The notes beneath the pieces were generated by a model that ran no database searches, was not told the origin of the DNA, and saw only the letters and a list, made by a program, of their open reading frames with translations. Below, one piece after another: positions 46,098-58,130 of a stretch of DNA of 64,000 bases. The stretch lies in contig CACRXP010000643.1 in assembly GCA_902702965.1 (NCBI GenBank), positions 65,767-129,766 on the forward strand. Direction: 5' to 3'. How positions within the stretch are numbered: the first letter of the stretch is position 1; each line of letters begins with the position of its first letter. Origin of the DNA: Spirometra erinaceieuropaei (Eukaryota; Platyhelminthes; Cestoda; Diphyllobothriidea; Diphyllobothriidae). Both the position numbers and the translations under genes were made by a program.

Positions 46098-47869
46098 AGC
46101 GGGTGTTTCACAATTGGGTCAATGTGAATAATCCAAACATATTCCCATTCACGGTACGGATAATAACGCAGTCGACAACTATCGCGGCGGGGACCATAGG
46201 TACATATTCTTTTGCATTCTAATACTGATTGCGAATTTGTAAAAATTTAAAGAAACCTCGTGTACATCAGTGACAGATTCCTTTATTTATACCATCACTT
46301 GCGCGTTCTGGTAAATGACACCTGGGGGTCTTTGCTCTGCTCTTTTAACGGGCGTTGGAACCAGCAAAAGCGAGGACTCAAAATTAAAAAAAACGACGCT
46401 TTTGTCGTCTTTTATTCGCTGTTCGCTGGACCCATCATCCAACGTGCTTTGTCTTAGAAGGATGCGGTTCACCATACTCTATTCAGCGAAGCCTGGCCTA
46501 ACTGCCAAAGCAGATCACGGAAATGTTTAAAAACACTTTTGTACTTCTGCGCTTTGTCACAGCAAAGCATTTACTGCGAAAGCATTTACTCTTGGCAAGA
46601 CATTTGAGGCGGTTTTTTCTCGCCAACCATTGCAACATTTATCCGAGGTTATACAACGGTGATGAGATGAATTCGTATAGGAGTAATAATTGAACGAGCA
46701 ACCGTGATCATGCAGACTTTTCAAGCTCAGATCAGCCCCTCCGAATCATTTTAAACGAGGCAGCTTAACCTCCCGACCCCTTTTAATGATTAAGGATTTG
46801 GACTTTTCGAAAAGGCAAAACCAAACGAGTTTACATCCGTACATTTAAGCGTCCGCATTTCCTTTTCGGCATACCTTTTCAGGTTCTAAGCACGCGGCAT
46901 CTGTCATCTACTACGACTGCAACTCAGAGAATTTAATTTTTCCGATCGCCTGTATGTTTTTCGCCTTCCAATGTTGTCTGTTTTTCGCTTTGGTTAATCA
47001 AGTAGTCTGGACGCAGAGCAAACAGACAATTTTGACATGAAGTTTGTTTTGAGAACTTTATTTACCCTCGCAAGCACATACACACGCCTCTGCAGTCCTA
47101 TGCTAGCCGGAGCAAGTCCTGAAGGTTGATTTGCATGAAGTATTCAAAGTTAATCTTCTCGGACAGGACCAAGATGGTGGAATTTTCCGCGAGCTTACAC
47201 TGTCATCATCAATAAATCAGACGTTGCGCAGTTGGTTGGAGCGGGGTTAAGCTCTTGTCCAAGATGAAAAATTCATACAATTTATTGGTCGGGCTTGTCA
47301 GGTAGCAAATCCAGGATTGCGTCAATACATGTCCAGTTCTTCAGAAAATTAGCTGAAAACTGTATGATGCTTTATAAAAGTCAGATTAAACTTTACACGG
47401 ATAGTTGGACGCATTCAAAGCAGCCGCAGACTAAACAGTTTCGTTGTTTTCAGACTGTTCTAGTCGCCGATCTGGCAAACGGGTTGGTCTACGTGAAGTG
47501 TTCAACAGCAACCTTCTCCGAATAAAATCGACATTTTGAGCACTTTTGCAGGCTTTTCCAGCTATCAAAATTGTCAGTAGGGCGTTCTTGAATAGCATTC
47601 CCTCCTTATCTTCTTGGTGACTCCTTTGGCACGCTATATTTCGGCTAATTAAATCCAGCGTGTTGCGGTAATTTCATTTATCTATCTTTGACTATCTTAT
47701 TTTTCTCCATTAAAGGGCTTGGTATTTGTAACCAAGCGAGCCAGTTTGGAAATATTGCTTTGAACTTTCTTGCAATCTTTTTTGTGATTTTGACCCAGGA
47801 GAAAACTATTTCAAAGTAATATTCTGAAAGGGCCATTTTAGCTGAAGATGAAAAAATCGTGAGAGGCGT
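46098..47869. other. no recognisable feature
   Basis: AT-rich with frames of 62-76 codons only. Confidence 0.45.
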
Positions 47870-48631
47870 GAAGAGTTGATGCCAGCAAATGAACCATCAG
47901 CACCCTCTCTCGTCCTCTAAATTTTGGTAAGCGTTACCACATGTAAAGAACGTCTCGAAAACCGTCAATCGCTTCCTTATGTCGCTTGTAGTTAGAGTTT
48001 TATAGAGACCAAAATCAACTCTCACGTGTCAGGCAGTAAGGCTGAAAGTCCCACTGCCGCATCTGGAGTCGTTTTTCGGGTCTGATTCAGTCGCTGTCAA
48101 GACAACCCTGTCGGGAATACGGGGAGCTCATTCTAGACGTGGATAGCTGAACATGCGGAAGCAGTGGTGATGAATGCCGCTAACTGTCAGATCGCGGCTC
48201 ATTCGACGGGACCTGGCCACATATTTGGGCTTTAAATTCTCACAAGAGGTGACAATCCCGCGAACCGCGACCTACTTGAGTCATGGTTCTCCTGCCGCAG
48301 CCAGTTAACAAGCGCAGTGACCTCCTGCCCACGTATACTGCGGTGAGACTTTGCCTGGGCAGGGCAGGCTGCCACGCGGGTATCGCGCAGGCGACCAACA
48401 GTTCCAGGGACAGAGGGACAAAAAGTCGAGTAATTATCACGCCTAGGATCAAAACGGGTGTCAAATTACAGCAATTAACGACCAGGAGGCGGTCTGGTAT
48501 TCAAATGTTGCATCAAATGTGACCACAGACGATGAATGCTAGTGCTGATAATTATAGCAAGCCTTTGGCGGCAAGACAACTGCGTCCTGTAAATACTGCG
48601 CTCCGATTTTCTCCATTACTCTTATATGCAG
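47870..48631 (+). pseudogene. second copy of the 14.2 kb PLE, GIY-YIG and C-terminus
   Basis: Aligns as DNA with the minus-strand element at 14.2-14.9 kb: GTAAAGAACGTCTCGAAAAC against GTGAAGAACGTTTCGGAAGC, ATCTGGAGTCGTTTTTCGGG against GTCTGGAGTCGTTTATCGGA, and GCGGCTCATTCGACGGGACC against ACGGCTCATTCGACGGGTCC. Translation gives GVVFRV, CQDNPVGNTG, IAEHAEAV, then DLLESWFS, with frameshifts and stops, so it is much older than the other copy. Roughly 180 bases of untranslated sequence lead into a hammerhead-type motif at 48.63 kb, the same order as at 14.2-14.0 kb. The reverse transcriptase part is absent. Confidence 0.8.
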
Positions 48632-48715
48632 TTGCCTCTGATGATGTGCTCGAGGAAGGATCCGGCACAGCGGGCTAATAAACTTCTTGTTCCAACGATC
48701 ACGTCTTCTTCTTTC
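48632..48715 (+). ncRNA. degenerate hammerhead-type motif in PLE terminal repeat
   Basis: Keeps GCCT-CTGATGA at 48633-48643 and the following CTAATAAACTTCTTGTTCCA, but the second core block reads GGCAC instead of GAAAC and GTC reads AGC. Stem II is also partly lost. Not expected to cleave. Confidence 0.65.
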
Positions 48716-51019
48716 TCAGGGTATTGTCTGGCAGCATGAATTGGACTGTCACTGGCCAATGAAGACAACCAACTCGGCCGTGGTCATTCCGACGTCCCTA
48801 TCTTCATCAGCAAAAATTCGCGACGTAGTAAATGTTACACATCGTCCCGCATAGTCCTGAATCTCCGTCTGCACTGCATGTGCTAAAGGCATAGACATCG
48901 CAATTGCCTTCGAGATGAGCTGAACTTTCGATCTCAGAGGGTCATTGGCAGTGGGGGGAGCCGTTCCCTGTCAATGACAGCACGAACCCTTTTTTCAGCA
49001 ATGCATGAGTCTTTTCAGCCTCAAAAACGAAAAGAATTCAAGCCTTACTTGAAGTTCTTTATCCCCTCTTCTGCATTTCTGCTAGATGACGACCCTTGAA
49101 TGTCTCAGCAACTGCTACGAACGACGACTCAAGACCAAAAGGGAACAATATGCAGATGAAAGTCGCTCCGGCTTTAGCTGAAGCGACAATGTTGTGTATC
49201 CATGGCAGATCGGACGTTTATTGACCGAAATGTGCATTAACAGAATTTCAGCTCTGCACAAACTTAGTACTATTTTTTCAGACCGGAATATATCTGAGTG
49301 AGTGGTGATTTATAGGGGTTAAGAAAATTTTTCTGCCGTGTCGGCGAAGAAGAATTTCGTCTTGACTCAACTAGATGGCAAAGAGGGTGTGCCAAAGCCC
49401 AAGAAATGTACTGATTAAACGCAGAAGAGAGTACTTATGCGTCGTAAGTACGTATGAAATTCAAGCTCATTTTGCTTCCTATAGCCTGGTAAAATGTTTT
49501 TTCCGCAGAGAATCCCCCACAGGACATCCGTCGCTTAATCTTAAACTTTGATTTCCATTTGGTCAGTTAAATCAAATTTATTATCTGATACCGGTGATGC
49601 GAGCTTACTCCTATCCAGCAAATGTCGAACCATGATCTACGCAGCCTTGATTCGAATCCGATCGGACACACGGTATGCACCAAAGATCTCAAGAACTAGG
49701 CCGAGATAATGGTAAATGTATCAGAAAGAATGGAACTTTTTAACGGCATTGTAATGCAGCCAAGGATAGAACAGAAAACTGTAGCATTTTCCGGAGTCCC
49801 CGACAATGACATTTTCAGCAAAATTTCACGAGAAATGCACATCATTCACTAGCCATTTCACGCCTTTTCATGATTTTTTTAAAACCCTGAAAATCGGCAG
49901 TTGTTCTGGAGAAATGAAAGAAAACTTTTATTCTTTTTGCCGGTGATTGGGAGTTTGAGTCGAAATAAAACACATCAACTAAAAAATACTTTTTCTAACT
50001 TGAATAACTTGTATGTTCAATAAGGTAAACGCATTCGATCCACGTCTGATTCTGCAGACCATCCTTGTCCAGCATATTTTCAAAAGGTTCTTTCTCTTAA
50101 AAAAAAATCAGCAATTCTTTGTATGCGGGCTGGTTTGAATGCCATAAATGTCTTTTTATTTGAAACCAAACTAAAAAGCACATCCAAACAAGCAACCCGA
50201 AATGCGTCTGAACCTTTCAAGCCCTGATGATTCGTTATTCTCAATATCGGTCCTCTAGGCGGGTAGTTTACTTCAAACTCATTCATATACTATTCTTTTC
50301 CAAACCTCCTAGAAGACGGAAACTGCTTCCAAACCAGCACTTGAAGTGAATTGAGCTCTTGTTGCGTACATATCGGTGCCAAAATCCCAAATAACTAAGA
50401 TCCTTCATTTGTAAGCCTGTAACAGTACTGGCCAAAGGCGCAGACACGCGTTTCGCAAACTCTGTGTCTCCTAATGACACGGCGATAAATGGGGTTTAGT
50501 TCTTATTACATGCATGTACTAGCCAGATCTGAGCTCGGAAATAGTGGCGGTCTGAAATCTTGAATGTTTCGGTAAAAGTGAAAAATTGAAAAAGTTTTCC
50601 GTAGAAATGGCCACCGTATATTAAAAAATGACGCAAATTATCCTCGAGTGCAAGGCTCATCTTGGTTTTGCATATCATTATTTCATCCTTATCGAAAAAA
50701 AGAAACCGAGTGACCTCGGAGAGCCGCCAGTTGTTCTATTAATGGAATTTGAATTTATAATTTAGAAAAGGCCGAAAGGGTCAGCAAATATATGCTTTTA
50801 GACATTTGTAGAAAAAAATTACGCAGTGCATGGTTATGTACTCTAACAGAAAAAATTGTGTCATGATGTGAAGGTCGATCTATTGGTATGGAGCATGGCC
50901 GAATCAAATCTACCCAAAAATTTAATAGCTCAATGCACTTAGCAGTCCTTTGATGGATTATAGACTGACTGCTTAAAAAAGCCTGTCCGCGATGTCGGTC
51001 ATATATAGCATAAGTGGTG
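48716..51019. other. no recognisable feature
   Basis: AT-rich with frames of 60-68 codons. The right end of 49.8 kb faintly resembles an FB terminus but not enough to call. Confidence 0.4.
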
Positions 51020-51351
51020 GACTCAATATACTGCCGGTAACTGAGCGGAAAACCCGGTCTAAAGATGGAGAAATTAAGACGTTATTTTCTGTGTCTCTCT
51101 ACTCGGGTGAGTACAGCAGTGGCCGTACTGAAACCCCGCCCTTTCAGTCGTCAGATTAAACGGTCAGATGCGGTTATGCAGCCCAACCTGAAATAAACAA
51201 ACCCCATCCACCTGTAATACGGGATCGGTGGTAATAGATGTTTTTCCAGGTGAGACCGGGGAACGCACAGGCGACGAGGTTAGGTAGTTGGATACAAAAG
51301 AAAAGCCGCTGGGAATGCGCGGTTGTGATTTGAGTAGTTAAGAAATAGTTG

Positions 51352-51432
51352 TCCTAACCCCTAACCCTAACCCCCAACCCTAGCCATAATCCCTCAACCC
51401 TGTAACCTAACTTTAACCCCTTACCCCATCCC
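51352..51432 (+). repeat. CCCTAA-like tract in array
   Basis: CCTAACCCCTAACCCTAACC and variants directly follow a D1 module (GAGAAATAGTTG-type junction). Confidence 0.8.
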
Positions 51433-52435
51433 TTATAGTATTGTGTCCATCAGGTGGGGTCTACATAACCACACCTTACCGATTAAATCCCACCAAGGCA
51501 GCCAAGTAGCTTACAATTGGGCGATCACTTAAAACATACCGTACTACTTGACTAAGCCCACAACTTTTTGGTATATTGTAAGTGGATTTTGCAATGTACT
51601 TTTCTCTTCGGCTCTTATAGAAAGGGCAAGCGTTCCCAGTCATGCCGTCCCAAAGCCGTCGGCCGCCCTCTCACCGTCTCTCAACTCAGGTGAGTACAAC
51701 GGTGACCGTACTGAAATCCTACAATTTCTGTCGTCGTTCGAACCCCGCCGAGTTCGCCAAGCTTTTGTCAGTTTGGAACTTGCTTAAAACATACCGTGTC
51801 AGATGACTAAATCCACAAATCATCTGATTTATTTTAAGTGGATTTTTCAATGTGCTTTTACCTACGACTCTTTTAGAAAGAGCATGCGCTCCCAGTCATA
51901 CTGTTATTCTATTGAAATTCATCATTGGCCCTGCCCTCCGTTTTTGGTAAATGTGTACAGTCAAGTAATTTTGATGGGCAAGATTATTAAAAAAATTATT
52001 TTTTTGACTCATCTTCATAAACCGCCTGAATATATTTACCCGTAAAGACCTGCCACTTTGATTAAAGTAACAATCGTGCTTTTGGCAGTCTCCTTTGGCA
52101 GAAGTGGGGAGATGAGAACTGGGCGGACAACCTGGGCCAAAGGGGAAAAAATCAAGACGTCCTTCTTGCGTCTTTTCGGAGTCTGTCTACTCGGGTGAGT
52201 ACAGCAGTGGCCGTACTGAAACCTCGCCCTTTCAGTCGTCGGATTAAACGGTCAGATGTGGTTAGGCAGCCCCACCTGAAATAAACAAACCCCATCCACC
52301 TGTAACACGGGATCGGTGGTAATAGGGGTTTTTACAGGTCGGACCGCAGAACGCACAGACGACGAGGTCAAATAGCTGTATGCAAAGAATACCTATTTGG
52401 AATGCGCGCTTGTACGTTGAGTGGTTGAGAAATAG

Positions 52436-52475
52436 TTGTTCTAACTCGTAACCCCTAACCCCAACACCAACAGTA
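52436..52475 (+). repeat. short CCCTAA-like tract in array
   Basis: About 40 bases of TAACCCCTAACCCCAAC-type sequence after GAGAAATAGTTGTTC, the same junction as at 51.35 and 53.20 kb. Confidence 0.7.
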
Positions 52476-52892
52476 TTGTGTCCGTCAGGTGGGTCTAATT
52501 AACCACATCTTACCATTATCTAGTGGGAAAGGAAGCCAAGTATGGGGTCGAAACTTTAGATCGAACCTTCTTATACCACATGTAAGCTTCTAACTCACCG
52601 AACTTAGGCAATATTTTGGGGCCAATCATTATCAAGAGTACAAGAAAGAGACGGATACAGTCTCGGTGGTCAAACGCTGCTGTTACGGAAGTAAATATTA
52701 ACCCTGCCTCGCCAACCACAAAGCAAAATTCTCAACAACAGGCCCAGTCCTATAAAAGAGACAGTGCCCGCGACTTGAGTCTAACCCAAACGGCGAGTCA
52801 TATAAACCACTAATTCGGTTTAAGGACCGCATTTCGATTTGCGTGAGAAAAACACGACGACGTACGTCGGTCATTTTGTTATGGCCCAGAAC

Positions 52893-53024
52893 CGTTTTTT
52901 AAAACTGAATTATACCCTTTCTTCAAGCATGAAATTTGAGAAAGACGTAATTTGGTTCTAAATGAGGGGAAGAATTTATATTGCAGTGCATGTTTCCTGT
53001 CGGATATATAGTCAAATTTGCTTG
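52893..53024 (+). mobile_element. FB element fragment (start of right arm)
   Basis: CGTTTTTTAAAACTGAATTA through GAAAGACGTAATTTGGTTC to GTCAAATTTGC matches the first 130 bases of the FB right arm. It stops where a D1 module begins at 53025, so the D module may have inserted into or recombined with an FB copy. Confidence 0.65.
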
Positions 53025-53199
53025 TGTAAACGCACCTGTGGTAAACAAACCCCAACCGCCTATAATACGGGACCTGTGGTAATAGGGGTTTTTACAGGTG
53101 GGGCCGGGGGACGCACAGGCGACGAGGTTAGGTAGTTGTATGCAAAAGAAAATATATTTGGAATGCGCGCTTGTACTTTGAGTGGTTGAGAAATAGTTG

Positions 53200-53297
53200 C
53201 CCTAACCCATAACTCCTAACCCCAACCCTAGCTCCTAGCCATAACCCGTAACCCTATCCTCTAACTTAAACCCCTAACCCCAACCCTAACAGTATTG
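53200..53297 (+). repeat. CCCTAA-like tract in array
   Basis: Degenerate CTAACCC words after a D1 module, ending in AACAGTATTGTGTCCATCAG, which also follows the tract at 51.43 kb and a variant of it at 52.47 kb. Confidence 0.8.
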
Positions 53298-54350
53298 TGT
53301 CCATCAGGTGGGGTCTACATAACTACACCTTACCGATTAAACCCCACCAAGGCAGCCAAGTAGCTTACAATTGGGCGATCACTTAAAACATACCGTCATA
53401 CTTGACTAAGCCCACAACTTTTTGGTATATTGTAAGTGGATTTTGCAATGTACTTTTCTCTTCGGCTCTTATAGAAAGGGCAAGCGTTCCCAGTCATGCC
53501 GTCCCAAAGCCGTCGGCCGCCCTCTCACCGTCTCCCATCTCAGGTGAGTACAAATCATCGGTTTTATTTTAAGTGCATTTTGCAATGTGCTTTTACCTAC
53601 GGCTCTTTTAGGAAGAGCATGCGTTCCCCGTCATGTTGTTATTCTATTGAAAATCATCATTGGTTTTGTTCTCAGTTTTTGATAGGTGTGTGAAGTCAGG
53701 TAACTTTGCTGCACAAAATAATTGAAAAATTTTACTTTTTGACTCAATTTAATAAACCGCCTGAATATATTTACCACTTAAAACCTGTCACATTGATTAA
53801 AGTAACATTCTTGCTTTTAGCAGTCTTCTTTGGCAGACGTGACGAACTTATTATATTGCTGGAGACTGGGCGGAAAACCTGGACCAAAGGTGAAAAAATC
53901 AAGACGCCCTTTCCATGTCTCCTGAGTTGGGTAAGTATAAGCGGTGGCCGGGCCGAAACCTCGCCCTATGTGTTGTCGGATTAAATCCCACCAAGATAAC
54001 CAGGTTACTTACAATTGTGTACTCACTTTAAACATGCCGTGCCAATTGACTAAACCCACAATTTGTCGGTATATTTTAAGTGGATTTTGCAATGTGCTTT
54101 TCCCTACGGCTCTTCTAGAAAGGGCATGCGTTCCCAGTCATGCTGTCATTCTATTGAAAATCATTTCAGTTTCAACCTTGATATTATATGTTTTGCTCTC
54201 ACTTTCGACAGATGCATTAAGTAAAGTAGTCATAATAGGCACAATAATGAAAATTTTAATTGCTCCGACTCATTTTAGTAAACCGCCTGAATATATTTAC
54301 CATTAAAAACTTATCATTTTGACTGAGGTAAAATTCATGCTTTTAACACG

Positions 54351-56063
54351 TTTTCATACTGTTGTTTGAACAGTTAGCCATTTCTGCTTCCAAAACGTTA
54401 CTCCCGACACGTCTCACAAAAGGATGTGGGACATAAAAACACGGACTAAATCTGACACTCTCAGAACTTAAAAACAGCAAATTCTGTCTCAGATCAAAGG
54501 GAATTAACCGTAGTTTTTAAAACTACACCATACCTGGAGTACAAACATTAAATCGAAAAGCAAACTGTAAAAGTGGATTACTCCAAATAATAAAATCTAC
54601 AGCAGTTGAACGTCAATGTAGGAGGACCTGCAAATGAATTAGGTATGGTTTTGAGGCGATTGTCGACAAAACTGGTACATAACGTGACCTCAAATTTAGC
54701 AGGACGCGAATAGACATTATGTGACCTAACTCCTGAAACTAGATGAAGGAAATCGGGACAATCCGCTGTGGACAAAGAAAATGCTGTACGTTATACTAAT
54801 TCGCTTGATCTACTCCAGAAATTGTCGATTTGTGTGCGCAATATATTTATAAACAATTTTATCGGTCAGAGCGTTTGTAAATTTGAGCGAAAACCTACGT
54901 TGCCTTATATTCTGGCGGTTTCCTTACATAATAGCCGTCCTGGATTAAGGTTACACATCCACGCGTGTTCAGCCATTAGAAGAAAGTAAGCTGGCCTTAA
55001 CGTTTTACCATATAAAACTTCTCGCACTTGAAAGTCGATTTTTTCCACCATATAGATCAAATGAAGTGAGGTGTAGACAAAGGTTGTTTTTATAAAACAA
55101 TCGTCTTATCAAATATAAAAGTTAGATCTGCGAATCTTTGTGATTTCATACCCCAAAACGCAATAATAACGTGTTCTAGAAATTTTTTGTTAAAACGCTA
55201 TTATATCTTCCTATCCTTGATAAATATTTCACAAATTACCGCGAAAAGTCCTTGACAAAGTGTCTATGTTAACTTTTGAATATACGGTATAATACTTGTT
55301 TCGTGTTATAGTTTCCGCTTATGCGTAATTAAAAAGCGGGACAGACAAAATATTAGCAGTTTTCGTAATGTCTTCCTATTAATACGGCCACGCTGTTGTG
55401 CATTTAAAATCTTAGAACGAAGCCTAAAAGTAAACAAGCATGGCGACAAAGGCTTCAATTAAAAAAAGAGTGCGGTCTTCCATTTTTAGCAGAAAAAAAT
55501 TGTCCTTAAGTTTCGGGAAAGTGAAAAAGTCGACAAAACGACCCATTTTTAACTTTGACTTGGGCCTGGAAAAAGACAAATTACACAGCATTTCTTCAGT
55601 TACGTAAAGAATTTAATGCGCTTTTCAAAGAAGTAAATTATTAAAGGCAGTTTTTAATCTATCTAAGGCATATTCATTCCCGGCTTTTGTCGTGAACGTT
55701 CCTTTTTCTCAACGATGAGGTCTCATGCGTGGGTGAGTATAAAAATATAACCCTGGCACTGCCTGCACTGGAAAGAATGCCAAAAAAACTTACCACTTCG
55801 GGCAATGGTTTCAAGAAGTACCATATCTTGAAGGTTTTAATAAACATGCAGAGCGTAATCTGCATTTGTGACAAATTCATTGGAAAATCATGAACTGTTC
55901 AATGCTGTTTGAAGGAAGATATGAAACTCATCGTGCTCCAATAACAGAAATAGTTTTAAAGGAATTTAACAGAAGGAAAGCTCTGTAAATTGTATGAAAT
56001 GGTATGTTTGCGACTGCACCAGACAATACTATTTAAATTTATGTAAAGGGTCGCTTTCGCTGT
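54351..56063. other. no recognisable feature
   Basis: AT-rich, with frames of 65-73 codons and no domain or repeat that I can support. Confidence 0.45.
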
Positions 56064-56740
56064 CTTGGTCCCAAGTGTAAGCGCACTGTGGGCATTGAAA
56101 GGAAAGTAAGTCTAAAGGGGATGCTGAAGTCGTTAGTGGGAAAAGTAGCCAAGATTGAAACGGAAAAGGCAACCTGGTATAGGACATATCAGTCGCGAGA
56201 CTGCAGGAAGTCTAAAAACCCTACAAAAGACCTTGCTGATGGGACACGCGGGGCAGCAATGCCCCAAACCTAACGGTAAACCTAACTGTAATCTTAAAAG
56301 TAAACCCAATCCTTAACGTAAATGTAAACCTTACGCGAACCCTAAACTTAACGCCAAACCTTACCCTAAACCTATTATAAACCCTAGCCATGATTTTAAG
56401 CCTAACCCCAGCACCTTATTGTAACCCAAACCCTAGATACAACGCGACCCGTAACCTTACCCTGACTTTAACACTAGCCCTTACCCCAATCTTAACACCG
56501 AACGTAAACCGAAACCGAAATCCAAACCCTAAATCTAACCGGAATCCTTAAACTTAACACAAATCCTAACCTTAAACCCAAGTCCAAATCCAAACCCTAA
56601 AACTAACCCTGCCTCTTAACCGAAACACCAGGTTGCCCTTTTCCGTCTTGGCTATGGCTACTTTCCCACTAAGAATTTCGGCATCCTACTTCGGTATACT
56701 TTTCTCGTAGTGCCCACATTGCGCCTTCACTTGGGACCTG
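56064..56740. repeat. inverted repeat enclosing a CCCTAA-like tract
   Basis: Arms of about 115 bases (56064-56178 and 56630-56740) are imperfect reverse complements. The left reads GGTCCCAAGTGTAAGCGCAC, GTTAGTGGGAAAAGTAGCC and AAAAGGCAACCTGG; the right carries their complements. The 450-base loop holds degenerate CCTAAAC, CCTTAAC and CCCTAA words from about 56260 to 56625. The 61-codon frame at 56088-56273 lies in the left arm and is not recognised. Confidence 0.85.
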
Positions 56741-57655
56741 GACAAAGTAACCGAGCCCTACCCAATTTATTAGTCAATAACCGGCCCATCAGCATAAGAC
56801 CTTCTGATAAATTTTATTCCTCTGACGCCCCCGTCCGTGTTTTTTGTCATCTGCATCTCAATGTGAAAAACAGAGAAAGGCACAATCAATTCTAGTGAAA
56901 TCCTTTTGAAATATATACTCAAACTGTAGGCTGTTGGCTAATTGCCAAACTTGGAACTACACTTATTCATGAAGGATACTTGTGTACCAACTTCATTAAA
57001 GGACTTTTTCAGAAGCTATCCTATTTGTTCTGTTTTATTTGCTCAGTTGTTTCTATGGGCAGGTTTTTTACATCGAAAACTTAAGTTTTCTCATTTATAA
57101 CGCTTTTGAGGTTTCCGGAATTTTTTGCTTTTTTGAAAAAGTTGGTACTTTTAAACAATACAATAGTAATATAATATGTCTTTCACTATCATTATTTTAT
57201 TCTTTCATTATTGTTTTAAGACTTTGGTCCATTCGTTTTCGCCGGTCTGTGAATTACTAACAAGTTTTGGTGAATTTTCGTATCTTCCAAGAGATAGGTC
57301 ACACAATAAAGGTATCTCTTGGAATTTGGCGTGAAAGTACTCATTCCAGCGTCCAACGTTAAATTTCATTAGAATAAAACTTTCACATAGCAATACAACA
57401 TGAAAATCTGTGCATGCATTTCTGCCCGAACATATTTATGGTGACGTGTCAAACATTTAAGCACCCACTGAATAGTTAATTGCATAATTATGAAACGACA
57501 GGTTTTCGGGTTGAACTTTTTAAAAAGTTGCGCATACTTTTTGTCCGAGACGGTAAAAGGGGACAACTTTTAGGGCAAAAAAACAGTCAAAAATGGCTGG
57601 TTCGTAATCGTAATGCTACACCTGTTTCGGCCATTAATCAAGCCCTCAAGTTCTG
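56741..57655. other. no recognisable feature
   Basis: AT-rich with frames of 61-73 codons only. Confidence 0.45.
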
Positions 57656-57659
57656 ACTC

Positions 57660-58130
57660 ATTCAAGGCATTCCACTAAATGGTCTTATTCAGTCAATCCT
57701 CCGACTAGTAGTTCTACCCTTTATAATATACACGCCCGGATAACAGTCCCAGAGACTTCAGTTGTGTTAAGATTGGGCTCAAAATGGTCAGGTCATTGTG
57801 TCGGTTGTGTTGCTACTAACCCACCGTTTTGTCTTCTGGTCCACATGTATATCACAGTTTTCTTGCAGAAACACCACTTGTACACATCTGCACTGGCTCG
57901 AAGGACAGAATTCGAGTTGGATATGCTTGAATGCATGGCTGAGCATTTCGATTCCTCTGTACAAACACTAGTATCAATCTCTTGCGCGCAACAAAAGCTC
58001 CCTAGGCTTTCCACATGATCCTCAGTGCAGGCAGCGGTCCGATCATACCACCTACAATGCCCTGCGCGAAAGATCTATCCAGGTGACATGGTCTTCAGCT
58101 CAACGTATTCGTTGTTATTTATGGTATTCT
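57660..58130 (+). repeat. dispersed repeat family E, second full copy
   Basis: Colinear with 17210-17720 (blocks listed there). The opposed frames at 57764-58018 and 57793-58014 are not conserved with the first copy, so the repeat is probably non-coding. Confidence 0.65.

Larger units (their letters stand above)
51020..54350 (+). repeat. nested direct-repeat array, family D
   Basis: Two modules recur in the same orientation. Module D1 (about 51040-51350, 52060-52435, 53035-53200 and 53800-53995) has GGGCGG or GAGCGGAAAAC, a TACTCGGGTGAGTACAGCAG motif and AAACAAACCCCATCCACCTG. Module D2 (about 51530-51700, 51787-52060, 53385-53790 and 54030-54350) has TAAGTGGATTTTGCAATGTG, GTTCCCAGTCATGC and ACCGCCTGAATATATTTACC. 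D1 is followed by CCCTAA tracts three times. Frames in D2 give related peptides ending KPPEYIY, but they are broken differently in each copy. No transposase or RT domain is visible. Confidence 0.8.

Noticed and set aside
51548..54306. Related peptides ending KPPEYIY as a small gene family
   Set aside because: They follow DNA-level similarity of module D2, start at different points and are interrupted differently in each copy.
51020..54350. A CRISPR-like array
   Set aside because: Repeat modules are hundreds of bases long, imperfect and unevenly spaced, with no short unique spacers. The setting is eukaryotic.
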